This document shows positions 7,785-16,797 of a DNA stretch of 64,000 bases, piece by piece. Origin of the DNA: Palsa-506 sp963707065 (GTDB taxonomy: Bacteria; Actinomycetota; Actinomycetes; Streptosporangiales; Streptosporangiaceae); NCBI GenBank assembly GCA_963707065.1, contig CAVPPJ010000021.1, positions 186,001 to 250,000 on the forward strand, written 5' to 3'. The notes beneath the pieces are model-generated. The model was not told the DNA's origin. It made no database searches and saw only the letters and a list, made by a program, of their open reading frames with translations. A program made the translations under genes and the position numbers. Within the stretch, counting starts at the first letter, position 1. The number at the start of each line of letters is the position of its first letter.

Positions 7785-10425
7785 ATGGCGAGGGAACCCC
7801 GCCAAGGTCCCCCGGCTGCTGGCGGGACGCTTGAGCTGCTGCTTCTCGCGCTTGCCCGCCCGGGCGATGCGCTCGCCGGCGCGCGGGCGGTCCTCGCGAA
7901 GAATCCCGGCCCGTATGACGCTTCCATCGCCCGCCAGGCCGTTGGCATCGTGCTGCGCGAGTTCGGCGATGTGAGCGCCGGGATCCGTGAGCTGCGGGCC
8001 GCACTGCGCCTGGCCAGGCGGAGTGGCTCGCTGGAGCGTCAGGCGGACGTGCTGGCGACGCTCGGAGTCGCGCTGATCTATGCAGGCCGGACTAAGCCCG
8101 GGCTTTCGGCGCTGGACGAGGCGGTATTGCACACGGCGGGCCCGGCGGCGGGACGCGTCCTGGAGCGGCGCGGCATCGCGCTGTGGACCGTAGGCCAGCA
8201 CCCGCAGGCGCTGGAGGACCTGCGCCGGGCGGTCGCCATTTTGCATGGCGCCGGCGACACGATCTGGGAAGCCCGCGCGCTCACTGCGCGCGGGATGGTC
8301 TATCTCGACATGAATGCCACCGGACGCGCGGACGCCGATTTCGCCGCCGCCGAGTGCCTGTTCGCCGTGACCAGCCAGGAGCTGGAAAGGGTCTACGCGC
8401 GGCACAACCGCGGGCTGGCGGCGTCCCGCTCCGGTGACCTGCCGGCCGCGCTTTCCCATCTGGACGAAGCTGTCCGCGGCTATCAGCAGCTGGCCGTTCC
8501 GGTGCCGGACCTGAGCATCGACCGGTGCGCCGTGCTGCTTGCGGCCGGCCTCCCCGCCGACGCGCTGCGAGACGCCGATGCGGCAATCCGCGGCCTTGAA
8601 CGCAACCGCGGCCAGGCAACGAAGGTCGCTGAGCTGCTGCTCACGGCCGCTCGCGCGGCGCTGGCCTGCGCGGATCCGCAGACGGCGCTGCTGCGCGCCG
8701 AGGCCGCCCGCCGCCTGTTCCGCATTCAGCGGCGGCCATGGTGGCACGCGCGGGCCGCTTTCCTGGTGCTGCAGGCCCGCTACGCGGCCGGCCAGGTGTC
8801 CGCGGGCTTGCTGCGCCAGGCCGAACGGGCGGCATTGAGCCTTGACGCGCTCGGGTCCGTGGATGCGCCGCGGGCTCGCTTGCTGGCCGGCCGGGTGGCG
8901 CTGGCGCTGGGCCGGACGGAGGAGGCGCAGCGTCACCTGACGGCCGCGGCACGCAGCCGAAACCGCCGGGGAGCCGCGTCGGCGCGCGCCGACGGATGGC
9001 TGGCCGAGGGCCTGCGGGCGGAGGCGGCGGCTGACCCGCGGCGGATGCTCGGCGCCTGCCGGCGCGGCTTCGACGTTATTGATCAGCACATGCTGACGTT
9101 GGGAGCCACCGAGCTGCGGGCGCGGGCCACCAGGCAAGGAGCCGAGTTCGCCGCGCTGGCGCAGCGGCATGCCGCATCGGCAGGCCGGCCGAGGATGCTG
9201 CTGGAGTGGAGCGAGCGCTGGCGGGCGACTGCCCTGGCAGCGCCGTCGGTGCGGCCGGTCGATGATCGCGAGCTGCAGGCGGACCTGACCGCTGTCCGTG
9301 ACGTCGCGTACCGCCTCGAGCTGGCCCGGGCCGGCCGGGCAGCCGACGTCCAGGCTGGCGCGCGAGCAGTTGCGCCTGGAGACGGCCGTCCGCGACCGGG
9401 CCATGCGAACGAGCGGGCGCGGACATCCGGGCAACTGGGACTTCAGCATCCCGCGGCTGCTGGCGGAACTCGGCGCTGCGCGGCTAGTCCAGATCGTCGA
9501 AATCGACGGAGGCCTGCACCTCCTTGTCTGCGGCGACGGCAGAGTCAGGCAGTTCGCCGCGGGCCGCCTGGAGGATGCGGCCCGCGAGGTTGACTTTGCC
9601 CGTTTCGGACTGAGCCGGCTGGCGCACGGCAGGCCGCTGAGCCAGCCGGAGAAAGCGCTGGCTGTCCTGCGGGAGACCGGACGCAGGCTCGAGGATGCCC
9701 TGCTGGGCGAGGCCGCCCGGCATATCGGCGACGGCCCGGTGGTCATCGTCCCGCCAGGAAAGCTGCACGCTGTGCCCTGGGCGCTACTCCCTTCGCTGCA
9801 TGACCGTGTGCTGAGCGTCGCCCCGTCGGCCCGCGCCTGGCTGCGCGCGCGCACGGCAGTTCCGCCGGATTATCGCAGCCTTGTCCTCGTCCGCGGTCCC
9901 GGCCTGGGCACCGGGTCCAGCGAGGTGCCCGCGCTGGCCGCCGAGTACGGCGGCAGCACAGTGCTCGGTGACGGCACAGCGACCGCTGCGCACGTGCTGG
10001 AGGCGATCGACGGCGCATGGCTCGTTCATATCGCCGCACATGGAACCTTCCGCTCCGACAGCCCGCTCTTCTCCTCGCTGCGGATGGACGACGGGCCCCT
10101 GACAGTGCACGATTTCGAGCGGCTCCGGCGGGCGCCCTATCGCCTGATCCTGCCGTGCTGCGACTCGGGCCTGCTTGCCCCGGCCGGGGCTGATGAGCTG
10201 CTCGGCCTGACGAGCACCCTGGTGCCGCTGGGCACGGCGGGAATCATCGCGAGCATTGCTCCCGTCAACGACCAGACGGCGGCCGGCCTGATGATCAGGT
10301 TGCACCGCCGGCTGCGGGACGGCGGTGCCCTGAGCGAGGCGCTGCGCGATGCCCGCGGCGATCTGGACGATGACCCGGTTGAGGTAGCCACCGGGATGTC
10401 CTTCCTGGCACTCGGCGCAGGCTGA
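7785..10425 (+). pseudogene. CHAT-domain caspase-like protease with TPR-like repeats, frameshifted
   Basis: Two frames make one gene. The first, from ATG 7785, encodes about 520 residues of TPR-like helical repeats (ASIARQAVGIVLREFGDVSAG, RELRAALRLARR) and loses its meaning near 9340-9365. The second picks up there with RLAREQLRLETAVRDRAM and runs to 10425 with a full CHAT domain. His in VHIAAHGTFR and Cys in LPCCDSGLL give the catalytic dyad. A one-base shift therefore separates the repeat sensor from the protease. It could be a real null allele, a programmed shift or a sequence error. The partners are the divergent subtilase, sigma factor and beta-rich protein, the arrangement of predicted conflict or programmed-death systems. 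Confidence 0.8.
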
Positions 10426-10555
10426 ACCCCCCGGCACCGAACCAGCGCTGAACCGCCCGGGCACCGAGCCGCCGGGATCCTGGCAGCTCGGCGGGGGTAC
10501 TGCGGATTGAAGCCAGGATTCTTGTATCAAAAAGGCCATCGCCGGGCTCTTCCGT

Positions 10556-10630
10556 GCGGAACCTGTCGCCGAGGGGCCGACGGGAGCCGATCTGCGCGGA
10601 ACCTGTCGCCGAGGGGCCGACGGGAGCCGA
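10556..10630. repeat. 35-bp direct repeat, two copies
   Basis: Two identical 35-bp copies lie at 10556-10590 and 10596-10630, separated by 5 bp. Each begins GCGGAACCTG and ends GACGGGAGCCGA. They are in the non-coding stretch after the CHAT gene, with no flanking gene explaining them. Two copies with such a short spacer are not a CRISPR array. Confidence 0.85.
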
Positions 10631-10766
10631 CCAGAGATAGCGGCAATGCCGTCGGATCAGGCCAGCCGACGGCTAGCTCAGGCAGGGCCCCGGCCGGCCG
10701 TCGGCCGGGGCCCGCTGCCAGCGAAGTCACCGATCTTGCCGCGCCTGCGCACCCGGGTCGACCGGC

Positions 10767-10955
10767 GTGCTCAAGCCCAGGGGCGGCCCGAAAGTGAAGT
10801 TCGTCATCGCGGCGCTGGTGCCGGGCCGGGAATTCACTGACGTCTCGATGCTGGCGGGCGCCCGGCTGACGTTCCGCCACCTCACTGAGCCGGTGCCGCG
10901 GCCCGTACCATCGCCGCCCGCATCGACTCCGGCGAGCTTGAGCTGCTGACCCGCT
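10767..10955 (+). pseudogene. SRPBCC (polyketide-cyclase-like) gene remnant
   Basis: One frame starting near 10767 reads LKPRGGPKVKFVIAALVPG, then REFTDVSMLAGARLTFRHL, which is the central strand region of SRPBCC/polyketide-cyclase proteins. Neither the usual N-terminal strands nor the long C-terminal helix can be found in frame, and the frame ends in unrelated residues and a TAG near 10955. I read it as a decayed fragment. The rest of 10426-11080 holds the 35-bp repeats and nothing else I recognise. Confidence 0.5.
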
Positions 10956-11080
10956 AGCGAGCCAGCCGGGGAACGCTGGTCCTCGGGTGCGATACCGGCC
11001 CCGCCGAGGCAGCAGCCCGGGAATGGCGGGATCATGGGCAGGCGACACTAGTGGTAGCCGCGGAGAGGAAGGGTCAGCTG

Positions 11081-11497
11081 ATGGCGCAAGGTGCCCGGAT
11101 CAACTCAGTGGTCATGTTCGTGCGCGAGCTGGACCGCTCGGTGAGCTTCTACCTGGACGTCCTCGCCCTGGCGGTCGCGGACCGCAGCCCCACCGCCACG
11201 CTGCTGGCCGGCCCCAGCGGAACGCAGCTCATCCTGCGCGCCATGGGCGCCAACGCCGAGCATTCGCTCGGCGGCATCGGCGCCCAGTACGTCATCTGGA
11301 CCGCCGACGGCAAAGAGGATCTTGACCGGTGCGAGCGGGCGCTGCGGCAGCGTTCGGCGCACCGCGACACCCGCGTCAGCGGGCAGGTCGTCGCGGTGGA
11401 AGGACGGGATCCTGACGACATCACCGTCATGATCATTTACCCGGGGCCGGATCAGGCTCCCCTGCATGAGCTGCCGGCTCGGATCTACGGATGGTGA
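11081..11497 (+). CDS. VOC (glyoxalase/bleomycin-resistance-like) family protein
   Basis: ATG 11081 has GAGAGGAAGGG upstream. The 138-residue product reads INSVVMFVRELDRSVSFYLD, then a beta-strand pattern through TLLAGPSGTQLILRA and DPDDITVMIIYPG, the paired beta-alpha-beta-beta-beta modules of the VOC fold. Metal-binding residues cannot be assigned with confidence. It lies 7 bp upstream of the HAD phosphatase/mutase gene and may be co-transcribed with it and the GH65 phosphorylase. The substrate is unknown. Confidence 0.75.
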   Translation: MAQGARINSVVMFVRELDRSVSFYLDVLALAVADRSPTATLLAGPSGTQLILRAMGANAEHSLGGIGAQYVIWTADGKEDLDRCERALRQRSAHRDTRVSGQVVAVEGRDPDDITVMIIYPGPDQAPLHELPARIYGW

Positions 11498-11504
11498 GAC
11501 TGCC

Positions 11505-12251
11505 ATGACCCTCGGCCTCCCGGATGGCATCCGCGGCTGCCTCTTCGACCTGGACGGCGTCCTGACGAAGACGGCGGTCGTGCATGACGCCGCATGGAAA
11601 GAGATGTTCGACGATTACCTGCGGAAACGAGCACGACGCGCCGGCCAGCCGTTCGTGCCCTTCGATCCGGTCCGTGACTACGAGGAGTACGTCGACGGGA
11701 AGCCCCGCGCCGACGGCACCCGCTCGTTCCTTGCCTCCCGCGGCATCGATCTGCCCGACGGCAGCGCCGATGACCCCCCGGACGCGCAGACCGTGCACGG
11801 GCTCGGCAACCGCAAGAACGAGATCCTGCTGCGCAAGATCCGCGAAGACGGGGTGGATGCCTACCCGGGCTCGGTCCGCTACGTCCGGGCGGCCCGGGAC
11901 GCGGGGCTGCGCCGGGCGGTGGTGTCGTCCAGCGCCAACTGCCGCGACGTACTGGTCGCGGCGGGCATCGCCGACCTGTTCGAGGAGCGGATCGACGGCG
12001 TGGTCGCCGCCCGGGAGCACCTGAAAGGCAAGCCGGCCCCGGACACGTTCCTGGCCGGGGCCCGCGCCCTCGGGCTGGAGCCGTCCGCGGCGGCGGTCTT
12101 CGAGGATGCGCTGGCCGGCGTGGCCGCGGGCCGGGCGGGTGACTTCGGCTACGTGGTCGGGGTCGACCGGGCCGACCATAGCGCCGCGCTCAGGGCGCAC
12201 GGCGCCGACATCGCGGTATCCGACCTCGCCGACCTGCTGGACCAGTCGTGA
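11505..12251 (+). CDS. Beta-phosphoglucomutase-type HAD hydrolase
   Basis: The 248-residue product starts at ATG 11505. The HAD nucleophile is in CLFDLDGVLTKTA, motif II in VVSSSANC, the lysine in HLKGKPAPDTF and the acidic motif in VFEDALAGVAAG. The cap region contains the beta-PGM-like NRKNEIL segment. Enzymes of this type convert beta-glucose-1-phosphate to glucose-6-phosphate. The gene overlaps the GH65 start (GTGA), so its product should act directly on the sugar phosphate released by that phosphorylase. A plain sugar phosphatase is the alternative. Confidence 0.9.
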   Translation: MTLGLPDGIRGCLFDLDGVLTKTAVVHDAAWKEMFDDYLRKRARRAGQPFVPFDPVRDYEEYVDGKPRADGTRSFLASRGIDLPDGSADDPPDAQTVHGLGNRKNEILLRKIREDGVDAYPGSVRYVRAARDAGLRRAVVSSSANCRDVLVAAGIADLFEERIDGVVAAREHLKGKPAPDTFLAGARALGLEPSAAAVFEDALAGVAAGRAGDFGYVVGVDRADHSAALRAHGADIAVSDLADLLDQS

Positions 12252-14614
12252 TACGGCAGTCGGCGTTCACGGTAGAGCCCTGGTCACTCCGGGAGACCGA
12301 ACTCAACCTGGACCTGCTGGCCCAGACCGAGTCGGTGTTCGCCTTGTCGAACGGGCACCTGGGATGGCGGGCCAACCTGGACGAGGGCGAGCCGCATGGT
12401 TTGCCGGGAACCTACCTCAACGGGGTACACGCGCTGCGGCCGCTGCCCTACGCAGAGGCCGGATACGGCTTTCCCGAGTCCGGGCAGACGGTCATCAACG
12501 TGACCAACGGCAAGCTAGTCCGGCTGTTTGTCGACGACGAGCCCTTCGACGTCCGCTACGGCGAGCTGCGCTCGCATGAGCGGCTGCTCGACTTCCGCGC
12601 CGGAACGCTAAGCCGGCAGGCCGAGTGGGTGTCGCCAGCCGGGCAGGCGGTCCGGATTTCCTCGACCCGGGTGGTGTCGTTCACCCAGCGGGCGATAGCG
12701 GCGGTCTGCTACGAGGTGGAGCCGCTCGGTAGCCCGGCCCGGATCGCGGTGCAGTCCGAGCTCCTCGCCAACGAGCAGCTGCCGTCACTGGGCGGCGACC
12801 CCCGCGTCGCTGCCGTGCTGGAAAACCCGCTGACGAGCGAGTTCAACCGTGCTGACGGAACCACCGTCGTGCTGGTGCACAGGACGGCGAGCAGCGGGCT
12901 GCGCGTCGGCGCGGCGATGGATCACCAGCTCGACTGCCCGGACGGGGTGCACGTAGAGTCGCGCGCCTACGCCGACGGCGGCAATGTCACGGCAACGATG
13001 GTGCTGCAGCCGGGGCAGCGGCTGCGCATGATCAAGTTCGTCGCCTACGGCTGGTCGGGCGAGCGCTCGCTGCCTGCCGTGCGCGACCAGGTGTGGGCGG
13101 CGCTGAGCGCGGCACGGCAGGCCGGCTGGGACGGGCTGCTCGCCGAGCAGCGTGCCTACCTGGACGATTTCTGGGACAAGGCCGACGTGCAGATCGACGG
13201 TGACACCGAGGTACAGCAGGCGGTGCGGGTCGGGCTGTTTCACGTCCTGCAGGCCGGCGCCCGCGCCGAGAACCGGGCGATCCCGGCGAAAGGGCTGACC
13301 GGGCCCGGCTACGACGGGCATGCGTTCTGGGATACCGAGACCTTCGTCCTGCCGGTGCTCACCCTGACCGTCCCGCGCGCGGCCGCCAGCGCGCTCCGCT
13401 GGCGGCACAGCACCCTTCCGCTGGCCATCGAGCGGGCGGCCCAGCTCGGGCTGCGCGGCGCGGCGTTCCCGTGGCGGACGATCGCCGGGCAGGAATGCTC
13501 GGCCTACTGGCCGGCCGGGACCGCCGCCTTCCACATCAACGCGGACATCGCCGACGCGGTCCTCCGCTACGTCGACGCCACCGGCGATGAGGACTTCGCC
13601 CGCGGCCCGGGGATGGACCTGCTGACGCAGACGGCGCGGCTGTGGCGCTCCCTCGGCCATCACGACGCCATCGGCCGGTTTCACATCGACGGGGTCACCG
13701 GCCCGGACGAGTACAGCGCCATTGCCGACGACAACGTCTACACCAACCTGATGGCCCGGCAGAACCTGGCGGCGGCGGCGGACGCGGCGCGGCGGTATCC
13801 GGACCGCGCCCGCGAACTCGGCGTCGACGCGGAGGAATCCGCTGGCTGGCGCGACGCGGCGAAGGCGATGTTCATCACCTACGACGAGTCGCTCGGCGTG
13901 CACCCGCAGTCCGAGGGCTTCACCAGGCACCAGGTATGGGACTTCGCCGAGACGTCCGCCGAGCAGTATCCCCTGCTGCTGCACTTCCCCTACTTCGACA
14001 TATACCGCAAGCAAGTCGTCAAGCAGGCTGACCTGATCCTGGCGATGCATCTGTGCGGGGAGGCATTCACCGCCGAGCAGAAGGCACGGAACTTCGACTA
14101 CTACGAACCGCTCACGGTGCGGGATTCGTCGCTGTCCGCCTGTACCCAGGCGGTCATGGCCGCCGAGGTCGGGCACCTGGATCTCGCCTTCGACTACCTC
14201 GGCGAGGCCGCGATGATGGACCTGCGGGACCTGGAGAACAACACCCGGGACGGCGTGCACATCGCCTCGCTGGCCGGCACCTGGATCGCCCTGGTCGACG
14301 GCTTCGGCGGACTGCGCCACCGGGACGGCATGGTCAGCTTCGCGCCGCGGCTCCCCGATGGCCTCACCCGGCTCGCCTTCACTATCCTGCTCCGCGGGCG
14401 GCGCCTGCGGGTGGAGGTAACCCGCACCCGCGCCCGGTACATCCTCGCCGAGGGCGAGCCGCTTGAGATCCTGCACCACGGCCGGGAAGTGAGCCTCGTG
14501 CCGGGCAAGCCGCAGGCCCGCGCGGTACCGGCACCGCCGGCCCCCCGGGTCGCGCCCAGCCAGCCACCAGGGCGGGAGCCGGTGCACCGCAGGGAAGGTG
14601 AGCACACCGGCTGA
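12248..14614 (+). CDS. Glycoside hydrolase family 65 disaccharide phosphorylase
   Basis: The 788-residue product is full length for GH65 (maltose, trehalose or kojibiose phosphorylases). The N-terminal beta-sandwich starts FALSNGHLGWRANLDEG. The catalytic (alpha/alpha)6 barrel includes GHAFWDTETFVLP and DGVTGPDEYS, whose Glu (about residue 488) is the general acid. The C-terminal domain follows (RRLRVEVTRTRARYIL). Coupling to a beta-PGM-type HAD supports phosphorolysis giving beta-glucose-1-phosphate. Which disaccharide is used cannot be decided from sequence alone. The GTG start overlaps the HAD stop. Confidence 0.93.
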   Translation: MIRQSAFTVEPWSLRETELNLDLLAQTESVFALSNGHLGWRANLDEGEPHGLPGTYLNGVHALRPLPYAEAGYGFPESGQTVINVTNGKLVRLFVDDEPFDVRYGELRSHERLLDFRAGTLSRQAEWVSPAGQAVRISSTRVVSFTQRAIAAVCYEVEPLGSPARIAVQSELLANEQLPSLGGDPRVAAVLENPLTSEFNRADGTTVVLVHRTASSGLRVGAAMDHQLDCPDGVHVESRAYADGGNVTATMVLQPGQRLRMIKFVAYGWSGERSLPAVRDQVWAALSAARQAGWDGLLAEQRAYLDDFWDKADVQIDGDTEVQQAVRVGLFHVLQAGARAENRAIPAKGLTGPGYDGHAFWDTETFVLPVLTLTVPRAAASALRWRHSTLPLAIERAAQLGLRGAAFPWRTIAGQECSAYWPAGTAAFHINADIADAVLRYVDATGDEDFARGPGMDLLTQTARLWRSLGHHDAIGRFHIDGVTGPDEYSAIADDNVYTNLMARQNLAAAADAARRYPDRARELGVDAEESAGWRDAAKAMFITYDESLGVHPQSEGFTRHQVWDFAETSAEQYPLLLHFPYFDIYRKQVVKQADLILAMHLCGEAFTAEQKARNFDYYEPLTVRDSSLSACTQAVMAAEVGHLDLAFDYLGEAAMMDLRDLENNTRDGVHIASLAGTWIALVDGFGGLRHRDGMVSFAPRLPDGLTRLAFTILLRGRRLRVEVTRTRARYILAEGEPLEILHHGREVSLVPGKPQARAVPAPPAPRVAPSQPPGREPVHRREGEHTG

Positions 14615-14713
14615 CCGGCCCGTCGGCCTGATCCCGGGCAGCCGGCGGCCTGGCCGCTGGCTGCGGTCGCTGCCGCCGCCGTGCGCCCGGCCCGCCGGCT
14701 TGGCCGCGGCCGG

Positions 14714-16575
14714 CTACCTGGTGCAGCCGCCCCTGCCGTAGAAGCCCGGCCCGGCCAGGCCGGGACCGGTGATTCGCGGCCGGTGCATCCCGCCGCGCGG
14801 GTAAGAGGTGTCGAACCACTGGCCGAAGAACGTGCCGAGCCTGGCGCCGCAGGCGGCGCTCGGGTTCGGCAGCCAGCGCCGGAAGCCGGTCTCCAGCTGC
14901 GCCTCAGTGATGTGGCTGCCGCCGTACTGCCGCTGGATCTGCCGCAGGGCACGGACGAAGTTCGCATGGCCCAGGATCTGCCGCAGCGCGATGTAGCTGA
15001 CGCCGGGGCGCTCGTAGGTGGAGTTCCCGTCGAAGAGGGTGTAAGGCGTCGGGTTCGACGGCGCGCCGGTCCAGAAGGCGCCCTTGATCCGGTAGACCGC
15101 GTTGAACTGCCGCTCCAGGCTCCGCTGGAAGGCGCGGCGGCCGGCCGGGTACCGGCCCCGCCGGCCGCCTGCTCCGCGGTCCGCGCCCCGAACAGGAACT
15201 CGCCGAGAGTGGCCATGCCTTCCTTGAAGAAGGTCAGGTTGTAGTTCGCCTCGGTGACGTGGTCGCCCCACCACTGATGCATGTTCTCGTGGTAGAGCGT
15301 GTCCGTGTCGATCCGGCCGCCGGCGAAGGTGATCATCGTCTGCATTTCCTCCTCGAAAGAGGCCGACGGCCGGCCGACGACGACTCCGTCCGAGGTGAAC
15401 GGGTACGGCCCGTTGAACTTGCTCTCGAACCTGGTGATGTCCGGCTGCATGTTCATGATCTTGCGGTTCGCCCGCTGCCGTGCCTTGGTCAGCGAGCCGG
15501 CCTGCGCCTGGTAGAACGGGATGCCGCCGACGATCCGCCTGGTCAGGTGGTAGCTGCCGACACTGTCCTCGACCAGGTAGCTGGCCACCGGCGCTGGCTG
15601 GTGCCAGCGCCAGGTCACCGAGCCGCCAGGGAACTCGGCGTCCGGCGCGTGCTTCGTCCTGGACATCAGGATGCCGTTGGCCAGCACGGTCTTCCCGGCG
15701 GTGACGGTGTCGTCGAAGTCGTACGTCGGCTTGGCGCTGGGGTGGTCGTTGAGCGGCATCCAGTCCTCGGTGCCGACCGGCTCGGTGGTGACGAAGCCGC
15801 CGTCGCCGCGGGGCTGGTTGGAGCGGAACCAGCCCTCGGTGGTGCCGTCACCGTCGGTGTGCACGCCCGGCCGGCCGGTGTAGTCGACTCTGACGGTGAA
15901 GTCCGACCCGCTGGCGATCGGCGCGGACGGCGTGATCACCAGCTTGTTGGCCGGGCACTGCTGGCCGTTCTGGGAGTTCCGTTTCGCGAAGCTGGTGGAT
16001 TTCAGCTCCGGCGAGCAGGCGGGCGGCAGCGGATTGTGCCCCGGGCCGCCGACCGGGGTGTGCTCGGAGGCCTCGTGCGCGAGCGGGTTCGGGTCGTTCT
16101 GGCCGTGCGGGTCGCCCGGGTAGGTGGGCTGGACGAACGTGAACGTCGCGGGCGCGCCGTTCACGGTGACCGAGTTGACGGTCATGTCCGGGCCGATGGA
16201 CACGTTCGCCGTCGACTTCCGCTCGAAGTCGAGGCTGAAGGTGGTCAGGCACTGGGTGGCCCGGTCGGTCAGCACGACGTGGTTGCCCGGCAGGAACTGG
16301 TTGGCGGTGGCGTCGTAGACCAGGTCCACGCTGGTGTGCAGGCTCGTGTAGCCGCCGTTGCCGGTGTCCGGGTAGACGTGATCGGAGAAACGGGACAGCG
16401 TGTGCGCGCCGGCGAAGCATCCGCCGCCTGCCGGTGCGCTACCGCCGGCCTGGGAACTCCGGCCGGCGATGGCCCGGCCCGCGGTGCCGGCCAGCGCGGC
16501 CGAGCCCAGGCCCAGGCCGGGCAGCAGGAACGCGAGCGTGATGGCGACGGTGGTGCCCGAGCGGTGCCTGGCCAT
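14714..16575 (-). pseudogene. Secreted M1 family zinc metallopeptidase, frameshifted
   Basis: ATG 16575 follows a GGGAG site. The product has a signal peptide (about 30 residues), an M1-type beta domain, then FEEEMQTM in place of GAMEN and the zinc site HENMHQWWGDHVTEANYN with its distal Glu in FFKEGMA. Reading goes out of frame near 15155-15175 in a GC-rich CCGGCC tract. The correct continuation lies in another frame, from LERQFNAVYRIKGAFW to the stop at 14714. Both halves look well conserved, so the break is recent or a sequence error. It converges with the GH65 gene. Confidence 0.8.
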
Positions 16576-16797
16576 GATCGGCGCTCCCTGTCTGGGTTGA
16601 CGGTTACCTGCCCGCGAGGGGCCGACGGCGGGGCGGTCCCCGGCAGCAGCCTGCTGCGTCGCAAGTGATCCCGATTCTGTCCCGCCGCGCGCCTTCCGGG
16701 CAAGGCCGGGCCGGCCGGGCATCGATCCAACCGCGGCGGCCGGCCGCGCCGTGGCGGGGCCGCCTTGCGGCACCGTCGCTGGTAGCCTCTCGACCCC

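Noticed and set aside
7731..9854. 707-codon open frame on the minus strand
   Set aside because: Shadow of the CHAT gene; its product is Arg/Gln-rich with no recognisable motif.
10556..10630. Short CRISPR array
   Set aside because: Only two copies with a 5-bp gap; no cas genes in the window.
12785..14605. 606-codon open frame on the minus strand
   Set aside because: Shadow of the clearly real GH65 gene.
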